DNA from: Lingula anatina
Lineage: Eukaryota > Brachiopoda > Lingulata > Lingulida > Lingulidae
Reading direction: 5' to 3'
DNA length: 64,000 nt
NCBI RefSeq assembly: GCF_001039355.2
Contig: NW_019775386.1
Span: 373,613-437,612 of the forward strand
The translations under genes and the position numbers were made by a program. A model generated the notes under the pieces. It searched no databases, was not told where the DNA came from, and saw nothing but the letters and a program-made list of their open reading frames with translations. Positions 48,530 to 63,405 of this stretch are shown in pieces. Numbering within the stretch: the first letter of the stretch is position 1; each line of letters opens with the position of its first letter.

Positions 48530-50398
48530 TCATTCCTTTGATGCCTCATATTCTTCCTGTGTCATAACTGTAACAAATCAAATTAAAAATTCTTATATAT
48601 ATTATAACTAAATTGTTATATTATAATATACTTATTATATATAAAAATCTTCAAATGTACATCACAAGTCAAGAATGCTTGTAAGAACTCCAAATATAAT
48701 ATATTACACACACTAAAATTAATTAATTAATTAATTAATTAATTAATTAATAAAAACTGACACAATTACTTTTCCATAATTTCCAAAAGCTTCATGCTAA
48801 TTTCTTACCCAATCTCTGGACTTCAAATGTTTCATCAATGTCACTGCAATGGTCTGTCATGCTTGAGAAGTTAATGTGTCGCCTGGAGAAAGCGCATATA
48901 CAACATATTATTTCTAAATTCTTTCAAAATTGGGCGGTACAGTTTTTGGTACCACAACAGTTTCACTGGTCTAAAAAATGGCTTAGGGTGTTACATTACC
49001 CATTACAAGTCCCAATTTATCAATCCAAATTGGACCTGGGGGGGGGGGGGCTCTGTTTAAGTGACTGTCTTAAGTAAAGGCCAGGCAATCTTTCAAGATG
49101 GTGTGAATAATAAAAAGTGAACCTCAAAATGTGAAGAGGGACTTAGGGCTAATTCCCAACAAAACTATCATTCCACAACATTTACTGATCTAACTCCATA
49201 ATGAATCTCACTGAATGCAATCAATTTAACAGATAAATATGGCTCCTCTTGTTTCCAACATACTTGCAAAATCACCAGCTTTCTGCATTCTTCTCAATGC
49301 TAGGAGGCATGTCTATCTGTTTTATCTGATTACATTCAGTGAGAGTCCCCATTGAGTTGGATCGGTCTTGGTAGATCAAGAGTTTCATTGGAAATTAGCC
49401 CTTAGACCCCGTTCCCATACCCAGATCAATCTAGCAGGATCGACCCATTTCCGAGGGGGTAGATAGCTAATAAGCATTCAGCTTTAGCAGCTCTGATGTC
49501 CGACACACCTATTGAAGCTAATAGTGGATAATTAACTATCGTTTAACAGCTTCAGTGAGCGTGCCAGACATTTAAGCCACTTTAGCTGAATGCAATTTAG
49601 TGACACTCCCCTCGGAGAAGTGTCGATCCTACTAGGTTGATCTACAGGTATGGGAATGGGGTCTTACACTGACCTCAGTGAGTGAACCTCCACACTACAA
49701 CTTCCTGTCCTGTCCCTCTTGTACGCCTGCTCTAACTGTCTGGACACGTACTCAGGGTACATTAACCACATGCCATTACTTTTCCACTGCCACACCACTA
49801 TCATCCCACCTGGAATAATTTACAACATGTTATAGTCACTATACCTTATATGATATGCTATTATATACTTCAGCAGCTGTGCAGAGATATAGACCAAGAT
49901 GAAATAAATATTGTGTATGATTTTTTTTTCTTTCTTTTTTTTTTTTTGTGTGTGTGTATAATCATAATAAAGGAAAACCTGCTACTTGCAGCACAGGCAT
50001 GATATCCAGAATGTTTTATTCTTGTCTGTTGGTTCATTTGCTAATATATCAATATATTTACTTATTCATTACAAGGAAAATGGGATAAGCTGATGGCAGT
50101 GCATCCTAGTACTGTAATTTTCAACTGATTCAAATAATTACAGACTAAAGTACTTGTTTCAATATCAAAAATATTTTATCACCATTTCATTAACAAGTAT
50201 ATTAACTGGTTATATTAATTTAAAGGTAAGTAAAAAACGCTTCTTTGGTCAAGCAACAGCATCAAATTGATATACAGAGGGAGTCATGCTTAAGAAACCC
50301 TGTCTTTAAAAAAATTATTAGACTGTAGAAAACACTTACTATCTTCATCCATTTGAGGTGCTCCTCCTGATGCCGTACCACCAGCTCCTTCATCTTCA
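48530..50398 (-). CDS. Gene I, linker and WWE domain exons
   Basis: Exons 50340-50398 (Gly/Glu linker), 49674-49809, 48809-48882, 48530-48567. [47 protein letters not shown] and FEVQRLG form the WWE domain. The donor of 49674-49809 (GTCAGTG) lies beside a Harbinger-like MITE. The end is [10 protein letters not shown] and stop. Confidence 0.87.
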
Positions 50399-51832
50399 CT
50401 AAAATAAATAAATAAATAAATAAATAAATAAATATTCTTGAAAAGGAAATTCATTCAAATACCATCATATTACTGGTAGATTTTGAAAATGCATAATAAA
50501 CTAAATTGATTACAGTGTATATTATTACGTCTTTTGATTATAACTGTCATTGTATTGCTTCTAATTTATTTGCCGTAATTCTACCATAAAATGGGTGGTC
50601 CTGATACTATATCTATACAAAGTGTGTGTTTATGTGTGTGCATGCGTGTATGTGTGCCTGCCTGCACAAGTGACAGCAAGAATGTTTTTGCCATAAGTCT
50701 ACTTTTATGTAATATTTTCATAATAGCTCCTCTCTGTTGGAGCCAAATTCCACTTGGCAAAGATCATCTTAACTTACACAATTGTTAGGTCAAATTTTCC
50801 ATCATATCCAAACCTGTAGATGCAATTTTTGCCCTTAGGCCACCGCACCTGAAATCCAGGTCAATCCAAATAAAGTTATAATATTTCTGCTAATTAAACA
50901 AGTATTTTTAAAGATAAAATAAATAATTATTGGTCACAATGGGACTATTGTAATGGACAAGCGAGACAGGTCCCCTTTTTGCAGACAATATTGTGATATT
51001 AATAAACTAAGCAAGTTGAATTGAAGTACCTTAACTTTTCCATTTTCTTCAACTTTATACACAACACCAATAGTTCCATTCCCCCCATCTTGGTCACCGT
51101 ATCTCCAATCAGGACCTAAATAAGAATATCAGAAATCAGTTCCAATTTTAGTCTTAACATCAAAACTGAAAATAATCATATTATAACTGAAAATCAAAAA
51201 TTATTATCATCATTGGATATTATTATTTTGAATTTAATTATATTGCCTACAAAAAAAAAAAAAAAAAAAAAAACAAGAACAAAACAATGATAATTCAGCA
51301 TAAAAAATTCACAAAATATGCATTGAAAATAAATAAAGAGAGAAAAAACTTTGTAGAGAAAAGAAAGAAAAACCTGCATCTGATTACTATCACTTCCACA
51401 TTTATTAACCAAAGAACCAAAGGAAAAATATTTGTTCATTTAAAGAAAGAGTTCACTATACACGTTTCATTTTACCAGTAAAATGTACATTAATATCAAC
51501 ATTAATGGCTACCTACCTCTCTTCACTCTAACCCCCACATCTATCAGCTTGCCCTCATCCATTTTCTTTGCTTCCTCACAAATCCATACATCATATGCAC
51601 ATTCGGGGCCACCATATCTGTAGATGTTGTCATGGTCCGTATAATCCCAGTGTACACGCACCCAGCCTGCAAACAGAGATATCATATTTGACTGCACATT
51701 TAGGGGGGGGGGGTCAATTCTCATGTAAGCTTGCTAATTTATCAGAAAAACATAACTTAATCATAATCTTCATAGAAAATAAGAACTTCAATGATGAAAA
51801 AGAGCATTGTGAATTTACACATAATAAACAAT

Positions 51833-51890
<58 letters not shown>

Positions 51891-52011
51891 CCNTTTTTAA
51901 AAATAAAATGGAGAGAGGAAGCTAAGTTATTCACATCCTTGATTATACCAGCTCCCCACGGGCCGCCACCATGGGTGGAGCACTTTTTCATGGTGTACTG
52001 ACTTAATTCTC

Positions 52012-52086
<75 letters not shown>

Positions 52087-52115
52087 TTTAAAGTAAAATT
52101 GTTCTTCCTGTACGA

Positions 52116-52191
<76 letters not shown>

Positions 52192-55100
52192 CATACTTCC
52201 TTTGCCATAACCCACGACTGTCCCCGGGCCTTCGCCATCTTGATTCTCCCACTTCCAGTCTGGCCCCCTCACCACACGGGTACCTATAGGCATGGAGACC
52301 TGTAAGGTAGGGTCCGCCTCCCCCTCTACCTCATGGTGTCTCCTGTCCTCCTCTTTCATATCCAGAAGTAATTGGTAGATCTCTCTCTGTGGACAAAAAT
52401 ATATACAATGTAAAGTAGAAAAGAACTCTGCCAACACACATCAGTTCTCATTACTACAGGGTAACCGAAAAAAAAAAAAAAACAATCTATAAAAAATTTA
52501 TTAAACAATCAATTCCATATAATACCTTCAAAAAAAAGAAAACATTCAATTCCATAGGATAATTACAAAAACAAAACCTACTTGGCAGGGGTAAATAGCC
52601 ATTGTATCATTGTTGATATTTCTATATTTTAATACTTACTAGTTCATGGTCAGTTTTGTCCTCCTCCGTGAGTGGAAATGTGTTGGTGGCTTGAAACCAA
52701 GGCTTGAATGTGTCGAAACTTGTAAGACACAGGTCACGCATGCTCTCCGTGGCTGAAATATGACACATACTATATATATAAATACTGCAAGTGTACAAAG
52801 AAAAAATGGCCCATACTCTGCTAGTTTCTCAGTAATTGTCATTGATGAAATATGTGTATAAAAAATCAAATTTCAGTTTACACATTGGCAATTAACCTTA
52901 TGGTTATTGATGCAATGCACTAACATGTAAACATTTTTAATCAATAACAATAGAGTTTAGTGTGGAGCAATTAAGGGTGCATTCCCAGAGATTTAGATCG
53001 ACCTAACTCCCTGGGGGTTCACGCTAAATTGCAGTCAGCCGAGCGCGCACCATAGTTAATTACCCTCTTACAGCTTTTAGTAGGCGGGACAGACACTTAA
53101 GCCGGCTAAGCTGACAGTAATCTAGTGAGACTCCTCATAGGGATAGATCGATCTAAAATCTATGGGAATGGGGTCTAAGTATATTGCAGCAAGGAGTTAC
53201 AGACATGTCTTAAACTGTCTATTAGCTTTGAGAAGGGGTAAAACAAGCTATTCATAACGTTATATTTTTCATTTCTTTTCATAATTTTTTAAATTTTTGG
53301 TGATCATCTATTAATAATGAATGGATCATCACTAAAATCTAATCATTTCTTCCTTGGCCCATTTGTGACCTATCCTATAAAGTTCATCAAAAATTGCTCA
53401 TTTCTTTTTTGCTTAAAAGAGACAGACAGACAGACAGACAGACAAAAGGTAAGGAAAACAATACCTCCATTGGCAGATAAAATAAAATTGCAATTATACC
53501 AATATAAAACTTACTTTTGAAAGGAGCAGCAAACCTGCAGGCCAGGACCATTCTCCTGTAGTAAGCCCCCAGACCCCTCATGTCCTCTGTATTGCCGGCG
53601 TCCAGACATAGACCATCTACTACCTGGGATGCCGACTCCATGAAAGTCTAAAAAACAAAAATAAATAAATAAATAAATAAATAAATAAAGAGATGGTTTT
53701 GCATATAGTGACAGCATTGAATAAAATTATTTTCCATTTACACATTTGTAGCTGTTTGTCATGCAGCAAAGTATTTCATCAGCTTGTTTATGAACTTTAA
53801 ATCGTAGAAAAAGTAATTTCTGCAAACAATAACTCAAATATAGTACAGTGTTGGACAGAAAAATCCCGTTCTGAATCAGTTTTGATCTAGGATCTATTCA
53901 TTTTCTTAAAATGGTTTAATTACAGGGTAAGAAGGTCCACTTTTTCAGAAAATGATACCCCCCTCTCACCCTTTTGAAATTGCCGACTTAAGCCTCAGAT
54001 GGTACAAGTTAGACCTACTATATCTGGTCTAAAGCATCACAGTCTGAACACATCTCTTATACAACTCACCTTGTTTGCATTACTCCCACATGCTATGAAA
54101 GATATCCTGGCTTTGTTTGATACATTTTCATTTTTTGAGTAGAGCTGAAGAGCACTCATTACTTTGTAAGTTCCCTGAAATTTAACAAGGATTGGCATGT
54201 GGATTTTATATATTGTACTATTAAACCTATCTGCTCAAAACAAGATTTTCTTATATTTAAAACATCACATCTTTAACGGAAGGATTTCAATCATATACTG
54301 CTTTCAATTCTTGCATTATTTAGTTTATTGGAAATGATAAAAGTGCAGTCAAGTTATAATTAATTCAGTAGGCTCTTTGACATCTACAGGTATTTGCCAA
54401 CACAGCTTTCAATATTTAATAATTTCTTAATTGATTTAAAAACATTTGAAAACTTTCAGCCATCTTTACCGACACTGATGGTGCTGTCAAATCAGCAGAG
54501 CCAAAATCAGTATCACCGTCACTGGGGATTCCATCAGTAAATACAAGGATTCTCGACCTCACTCTGCGCCCTGCCACTCTGAGGCTCCCGGCTACAAATA
54601 TGGTAAATAATTTTTAAAATCATCAATCAACCACAGCCTATACAGATGTGCATTTTTCCAGTGAGAATTGTGCAGAAAAGCAAACAAATTTTCTTTTATA
54701 AAAAATTAAGGAACAGATTTCAAGTGCACAGATCCATAAAAGTCAAGTGTACGTACTCACGCACATGCACAAACTCATGCACACAAACACACACACCCAC
54801 ACAAAACAAAAGAGAGATGAGAGAAATAGAGAAGAGAAAGATTCGTATTTCTATACAAAACTATTAATGCACACATTTCAATTAAAATGACAATTCTCTC
54901 TTTACATTTTCATTTTCTAGCTCCCAAATTGTGTCTGAACACTCACAGTGTCGTTGTAGTTCATTCTGTGCCTCTACCAGCCCCCGGGTCATAGGTGTCA
55001 TACCCTCGGGTGTCAGAATGTCTGAAATATCGGACAAGCAAAATGTTTAAAATTATACAATATTGTCACATACCATATATTGGAATTTAAAGGAATATGA

Positions 55101-58100
55101 CTCGTTCCTTTAACTTGCTGAAGTTGTCTATTGTGTCTACAATAAATCATACACCTTTCTGACGTTTTTTGTATTTTTCACAAATATGACTTTTTGTACT
55201 GTCTACCACTATACTATTCAATTCCAGTAAAACATGAATATAAATATACTTCAATCTTAAGATGAGCCAAGAGAAATTGCAAGGTATTGCATCCAATACT
55301 TCTATAACCAACATAAATCTTTGGATGGTTACAGAATTTTATTGTTCAAGTAGAGCATTCAAATAATGTACATACGATGAAAGCTTAAGCTCAACTGTCC
55401 TAAAAGTCCAGTGGCACTCTTGAGGTGAGGGGTGGTCCCCTTCCCTTTCATTGGTCAGTTCAGTATTAAATTATCCCCAGCCAACAATACGCAATAGATG
55501 TGATATAAATCTTAAACTTTGACNTTGTCTTCACCAGTATAACCAACATAAATCTTTGGATGGTTACAGAATTTTATTGTTCAAGTAGAGCATTCAAATA
55601 ATGTACATACGATGAAAGCTTAAGCTCAACTGTCCTAAAAGTCCAGTGGCACTCTTGAGGTGAGGGGTGGTCCCCTTCCCTTTCATTGGTCAGTTCAGTA
55701 TTAAATTATCCCCAGCCAACAATACGCAATAGATGTGATATAAATCTTAAACTTTGACTTTGATGTTTTAGAACTCTATCTTCATCTCCAGACGGGATCA
55801 GTTAATTGTTCCAAAACAACAATAGCTATCTATCCTGTGATGTTATCAACACACAGTGAATATAATTTAATGATCCCGACTGCAGATTAAGGTCACCATG
55901 AAGGCATTTTACTAGATATCTTATGAAATTAAAATGAGTTTCAAATTTTAAAATCATCTCTATTACACTTCTGCAATTGTCAACCACTTTCATCACTGAC
56001 CCAAAGCAGAATAATTGGCTAGAAACTGAACAAATTTACATCATTTTCTTAGCCCAATTTCAATATTATTTAAAATTTGGCATTTGGTAATTGTATCTAA
56101 GACTTTTATTAAACCCTATGTACTGTGTGTGTATCTAACTTACCCAACACCCTGCGAACAGCATCATAATCATTGGTCAGAGTTAAGAGGGTGTTATCAC
56201 CATGTTTCCCAAATGTCACAATGGCCACATCCTCCTCCAGCTCCTCATACATCAAGTGGGACTGTTCCATTTCTTTAAAAGATTGTAACAGTTGGTAATT
56301 TTATAATATTTGATTAAAAAGGTGAACAGTTTCTGAAGAAAGTAAAGTTTAGTGTGTTTTTGCGACCAATGATGCATCATAGTTTGACCCATCATCAAAT
56401 TTAGGGCTTGGAAACCTCTCTTTAAGCATTGCAATTTACATTTTTAACATTATCATTGAAAAGAAACAATAATAAACTATCTCACTGTATATAGTGCACA
56501 TATGAATATGACAATTATAAATATATTCCTCATAACTTTTTTACCTTAAAAAACTTTAGGAAGCACTGTCTGGCTTTCCTAATGATGCCAACAAAATTTG
56601 ATAGTTTTCTCATTCATCCATCAACCTGTCCTTTAAAGCTAAATGTTAATACATACCATCTAATATCATATTGATAGCAGTTTTCATCTGTGTAAATGCC
56701 TCTCCTGTCATACTCCCAGATGTATCAATACAGAAGACCGTGTCCAAGCCATTGGACTTTCTCTTGAATAAACCACCTGTAAAGTAACCATGATGCATCA
56801 TTTTATAACAGAACTAGAAAGCAATCTGAGAACACAGACCCATGCACAGTGAAAAGGTAATAGAAATAATTAAAATAAAAAATATTATGAGAGCTTGACT
56901 CAATGGAAAATGTAACCAAATCTTTCCCATCTGAATTACTGTCAAGTATGAGAATTTCATCAAAATATATAAAGAACTTTTTGCACAGTCTTGCACACTT
57001 TTTCGTATGATGCCAGGAAGTGCCTCCAGCCTCTTTTCAGGTAATCTCTGATTTCTGTTAGCTGTGCAGAAATGTAATCTAGCTTCCAATTAATCATTCT
57101 TGAATATGAAAAAAGAAAACCTATAATAAATCTGACAAATTAAAAAAAAAAAACAGCTTTAAATGGTATATCAAATTTTAAAAGTTAAATTAACAAATAA
57201 CACAATTTATATTTTGATTTGGTGGGAAAATCCTGGATAGGATCCCTTCAGTTCAAAGTATATACACACCCCTTGGATTGTGCTGTCTAGGTAAATCGAT
57301 GGCATTTCTATACGTCTTGTCTTCCTCTTGTTCCTTACCAGATGGCATGGCTACTGCTCCCAGCTCACCACCAGGTGGCATAGCTACTGCTTCCTGCCCA
57401 CCAACAGGTGGCATAGCTACTGCTCCCTGCTCACCAACAGGTTCCATAGCTACTGCTCCCTGCTCGTCACCAGGCGGGACATCTACACCTTGTTGCCAAC
57501 CACAAGATGGCGTGGTAGACCCTCCTTTTTTCCCTTTAGATGGAGTACCTACATAAATTTGGAAGTTACCTGATGCATTTTGCTTATCAGTGGATATATA
57601 TCCACTTGCTTCACCATTATATTTGCTCAAAATCTGTTGCACCTCTGTTACCAACATAGTATCATCTACTTTCAAATTTCCCTTCGCAAGTTCCTGACAA
57701 ATCCTTTCAAAGACATCTTTAAAATAATCTACTTCCTTTTGTAGTCTTGTAATTGTTTTTCCACAAGACATGAATTCGAGTTCTTGTTCTTTGCTCAATG
57801 GTTTGCGACCCAAGGTATCTTCTACTGCCGTTTTGAAGGCCAGTGCTTTATATTCTTCGTCCTCTTTTTCTTTGCTTAGCTTAGAAAGCAAATCAGCTTG
57901 AGACTGCAGTTGTTCATTAAGGACTTTGATTTTGGCATCTGCTGCCCTGATAGAATGCTCTAATCCTTTAATTTCTTCAGTACTTTCCTCGTTTTCCCTT
58001 CTTAGGCCATTAATTTCTTGATCCTTTGCTTTCACTTCATCTCTCAGGTTTTGGCATTCTGTTTTCACAATATTTATAGTGTTACACTTCTCTTGGAGTG

Positions 58101-61100
58101 CATGTTGTAACTGCTCATTTTCCCTTGAAATTTCATCTCCAACTTGGAACACCTCCTGTTCTCTTGAAGCAACTGGTATATTTGCAGCATTCATCATGCG
58201 AGCAATCTCTTCATTTTTCTGCAGAAGCTCTATTTCAAGATTTCCCAACCGTTGGCTTAATGTCTCTACTTCCCTAGTTTTATCTTGCAGCTGATTGGTC
58301 ACTTCAGTCTGATCACTCACAGCAGTCGAAAGCATCATCTGCGTATTGTTCCTCATAATTTTTATCAAATCTCTCAGTCTATCCAACCGAATATCTTTGT
58401 CTGAAAAATCCCCAAGTTCTGTGTGAAATTTCTGTTTCAGAATTGGGATTTTGTCAAGGTAGCCCTCCTCAAAGGCCATTCTCACCAGGTCCCGTGGTGT
58501 GGCGTCTGAGAGCTCTTTATCGGTGAGCAGAAAATGGTATGGGGCATGGGTGAGGGTCCCCTGAGCTTGTCGTCTGCCATCACAGATATCATCATCATAC
58601 TTAGAGACAGTAGGGGCAGCATCTGTGAATGAGAATGATGATAAAGATTTAAAAATAGGATAAACAGTCTTTGGAGGTACATAATATAAATAATATTTAT
58701 TTTTATGATCATTATCTTCATTCTATTAAATAAATGTAAACATTCAAATTTAATTTTGAGACAGAATTGAAAGACTGTTGTAACAGATTTCTTTTACCTC
58801 GAAGCAGGCGGCGCCTGGCAGCCATATAAGTAGGCCAATCCATGGATGTCCTCAAGCTAAGCCTCAAATCTTCACCATGCACCATTGCCCTCACTTCATC
58901 CGTCAGTATGACATCAGAGAGTGCTTCAGAGAGAGGAGATGGGTGGCTGCTATGACACCATGCCCAAAAGTTGTCCAGCTGTTCAACATTCCAGAACTTA
59001 AGATCCATGATAATACTGCCCTGGCGTATGTTCTCAGCATGTAAGTCCAAGTAGGACAGTTTTTCCTGCAAGGCATTGCGCATTTGGGGTAGCTTCTGAT
59101 GGATCTCATCTTGCACATGACACAAAGGTTTTGATTCTGCCATGTCCTCGGCTATTTGCTGTGCAATTTCTGTTACCAATTCAGAGCAAATAATACCTGA
59201 TATAAAAAAATATTCATAAACATTAATTTAAAAAAATTATTTCTATAATGTCTTTAAACATGATACTTTGAATTATGAAGGGCATATGCTAGAAATAATA
59301 AACAATGTTTCTGCATTTACACATAACATAAGAAATATTATTTGTACAGTAACAGTCCGTGCTTTTTTATATAATCTCTGTATTCAGATCCAATTATCTG
59401 TAACAGTGATATGCAATAGTCTTGATGAATCAAATATTATTTCTATAGAATACAACAATTAGGTACATTGTAGGCTGTAGACTTGGATCAAGAGTATATA
59501 CTCACTCAGCTTTTTGTCAAGTGCATCTGCTAAAAATTTTTTGGGGGGCTCAGATTTCAAAAGAGCCCTCCGAAAGTCCCAAAATGCTTTTTCCTTTTTT
59601 CTTGGTAGTATTTTCTCTAAAAAGTAGCAAATCTTCTTGTGATGGGTTGAGAGGGAGTCCAGATTTTCCACATCCACATCAGTAAGAACACAGTCTTCAT
59701 ACAGGTAAGGTATGAGAGGGTCAAGTTCCAAATCTTTAATCAATACGAGTCTACAGTTAATCAAAATATTCTTAGACCTCTCTGTCATAGGACCTAAAAT
59801 TTTAAAAATCAGCATTAAATCAAATGTGATTGTGATAAATTTAATTCACAGTACAGCTGGTTGTAACTTACAGTAATTACAAATTTGACTGTGAAACTGC
59901 TGCTCACAACAACAGATTAATACAATCACTCTTTTTCCCACAAATATACGAAACATCCTTGCATTTATTCTAAGACAGAGCAGCCTAAAATATGATATTC
60001 GTCTCACACAATTAAGCTCATGATGTTCAATTTTCTTGTCTCAATAAAACTGCTGTAAGTATTACAGGAAGAGGAAGATATTATGCTAACAGGGAAAAAA
60101 GAGCTCACCAAGGTTGAGTATGTCCTTTAACTCATTATTACATGTAGGATCACCAGTGGCACAGGTTCTGGAAAAAATACCTTGATTTTCAAATATGTGC
60201 ATTACATTGAAACTATGAAATTCATCACATCCATAAGCTAAAGCTTGATAACACATGTACTTTAATATAAAACACAACACTTATCACAACTATCAAAAAG
60301 CAACACTTATCAGAACTATCAAAAAGCACATGTAACACTACCAAAGGCCATCCATTTGCAGGGGGGAGTGGGCCAAATGCCTCCCTTCCCTTAGCTAAGA
60401 AGTACCCCATTCTTCCCATCTTCCTCCTCAAAAAGGCATAACAAGCAAAACAAGACAGAATCAAGTAATTTTTCCATCCCTGTAACATATTGTCATTGTC
60501 AGTGGAGTCTCCCGCTGACAATATCATCATCTAGTCTTAATGAATGTTTAGCAAACATGACAAAATTTTATCCAAGTGTCACCCTCAGCAAAATATTGAA
60601 TATGCCATCAAATGTCCCCTACCCTACTTTATGATGACAAACCCTTACCCTTCTGGACGAAGCTGTTGATCTGTTGTCTCGGGCATATATTTATCCTCTC
60701 TGGGATCTAATTGTCTTTCAGCTGACCTGGGAATGCAGGGAGGCAATTCTTGTTGAGAAGAGACATCCCAGCTCGCTTCATCTGGCAACGCAGTTATTGT
60801 CTGGAATCAAAGAATTATATCAAAGAATAAAGTGCTCTCAAAGAGTGTAGGATAATGTCAAGGACAATGGAAGTAAAAATTTATTTTGAAAAAAAAATCA
60901 GAAGACCCATACTCAATTCAAACTGTCATCACTTCTTTCCCTCTGGAAGAATTTCACCAAAATATGTGAAATTTTTTTAATTATTATCTCATACACCAAT
61001 CATTGTTCCCAATACAAATATGCTACCTCTTTCACTAAAAGATGGCACATTATGATCTATTGACATGGTGGTGGAGTGTGGAATATATTGGAACCAGGCA

Positions 61101-61470
61101 TTAGCTTTTGTCCTTTACCTTGCTGGTCAGTAGATCAGGTACTGGACCACCTCCAGAGGCAAGCCAAGTAACACCACCACTGGCCAACATTTCTGAAACA
61201 GAACATTTTCTATTAAATTTTACTGTAATATCTGATCACTTTCATTTCACTATTCTTAACATATAGTAGGAGTCTATTTCCCAAACTGACATAATTTATA
61301 TAACTGAAAGATGCACCATTTATTCATATTTGGTCTCATTCAGGTACATAAATTAAAATTTATTTCAGCTGCTCATTCTCTATAATAAAAAGCAAGAAGA
61401 AAATCTAACATTTATTTTTCACTGTTACATAAGTGAACTATACTGTAGTTTTGTAGTTTGGGAATTAATT

Positions 61471-61530
<60 letters not shown>

Positions 61531-63367
61531 TTTTATTTATTATTTTTTTGGGGGGTAGCTACTGACCATTACCTTGCTGAGAAGATGTCTCATTGAAGAA
61601 GCTTTCATCTCCACATGCCTTCCACTCATCCAGTAAACCCTTTATTTCAACCACATCCTTTCTCAATTCCTGGATACCTTGTTTTAGACTCAAAATGTCA
61701 CGTTCCTGTGCTTCTCTTTTCATGTTCTGAGATATACCTGTCAGCAAATATAAAAAAATTAACACTTGTCAGTAAATAAGAGATTCAAAATAAAAGATTT
61801 AATTTAACATTTTGTTTTTATTACTATGATATCACAGACAAGAAATGTTTAATTCACAAATGAAATTAACTGTCACTTCTCACCATTTTGGGCTTCTCCA
61901 TGTACTAGTGAGCTTTCACTTTCATTTTTTTACTCATTTGTTTGTCAGTCTGTTTTTAATCATTTCAATTCACCAGTTTCTACAAACGAATGTTAGCTTA
62001 TCACCTAATAAACTTGTTTGATTCATTGTGATACCAAAAACTGGCCTTTTTGCCTTTACAGAAAGTGACATTTGAAAGTGCTTTCTAAATTATGATGACT
62101 CACCCTCTACTTCGTCCCTAACACCTTGCACTTCTTCCTTCACATTTAAACAATCTTCTTTTATATTAATTATTTGACCGTCCAATGTTTCAACATAAGT
62201 CCGTAGGCTGTCTACTGACCCTTCAAGCTGGTTGAGTTTTTCAGAGGTTGCCTGTTTTTGGGATCAAAAAATAAATTATTGTGAATAGGAGATTAGGCCA
62301 ACAAAATTTATATATAAAATTATTGAGAGAAACATCAAAGGAATGAAAAATATATGAGAATACTTTAATGATAAATTATTTATGGGTGCAATCATCTGAA
62401 AATAGGCTTTTAATTTAGAATAATTAAAAATTGTATTTACATCAACTAACCAAAGAAACTTACAATTCAGACCATGTTTGCCTTGCATATTTCAGTGAAA
62501 AACACTAATGTTTTCATATTTCATAGTAAATTTTTTAAAAAGAAAAATTATATCAAAATGCTTCAATCTACAGGTCACATTTTTCATTCCAAATAAAAAG
62601 TTACTGAACTGCTCGCTGTAAATTTCATGACTTTATACAGTTTATATCAAACTGTACAGAACAATTTAATTGCAAAAACATGAAAATCCATGTAGGAATT
62701 CTAAATCCATCAAAATGAAATTTGTACCATCTTTTAAGTGAAATTCAACAGTCTCTACTAGTATTACCATAACAAAAGAGACTCAAATTCATGTACTAGA
62801 GAAAAACCCAAAAATTGGTTAATGGAACTTAATTCTATGACAGTACATCCACCCGTAATTTAATATATCGGTGATTATTAATTTTAAAAAATTGGAAATT
62901 TCAAGAAATAAATTAAACCTATTGCATAGAAGAATTAACTCATAATAACATTCTATGTGTGACCTCACTCATATACACTGTATATGAAAGCCAGTCAATA
63001 CCTCTCCCCCTCCACCGTCTCTAGCCGCCAGAAGCTGTGCAAAAAAACTTGAGTCTCCGTCCCTGTGGGCATTAGCCAGTCTCTGGGCCAGCATCAGAGG
63101 AGGGGTGTGCTGTAATAGATCATTAACATTGATAACACATACAGTACTTCTATAGTACTTTCAATTCAACAAAATAACATTATTTTGTTAATTAGAAAGT
63201 TTTTTTTGGGAAATCCAACAATCACATTTAAATTGACAAACAAATTAAGAATAAGGATTAGCTAGAGATCGATTCTTTCTGAACTTGATGAGGGACAATA
63301 TTGTGCTACAGGAATATTACTGAAATCATGAAATCATTTTTAATTTTCATTATAAAGCACATAAATA

Positions 63368-63405
<38 letters not shown>

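Noticed and set aside
48838-49077. Plus-strand 79-codon frame
   Set aside because: Partly antisense to a WWE exon of gene I and ends in a G run; no independent support.
49402-49666. tRNA-like or structural RNA reading of the palindromic stretch
   Set aside because: Perfect inverted ends plus TTA duplications and three sister copies explain it as a MITE.
51568-52437. Long alternating Ile-Tyr frames on both strands
   Set aside because: They are translations of (AT)n microsatellites.
57278-57573. Plus-strand open frames with Thr/Cys-rich repeats opposite the gene I coiled-coil exon
   Set aside because: They are antisense shadows of the GAVAMPP repeats in a strongly supported minus-strand exon.
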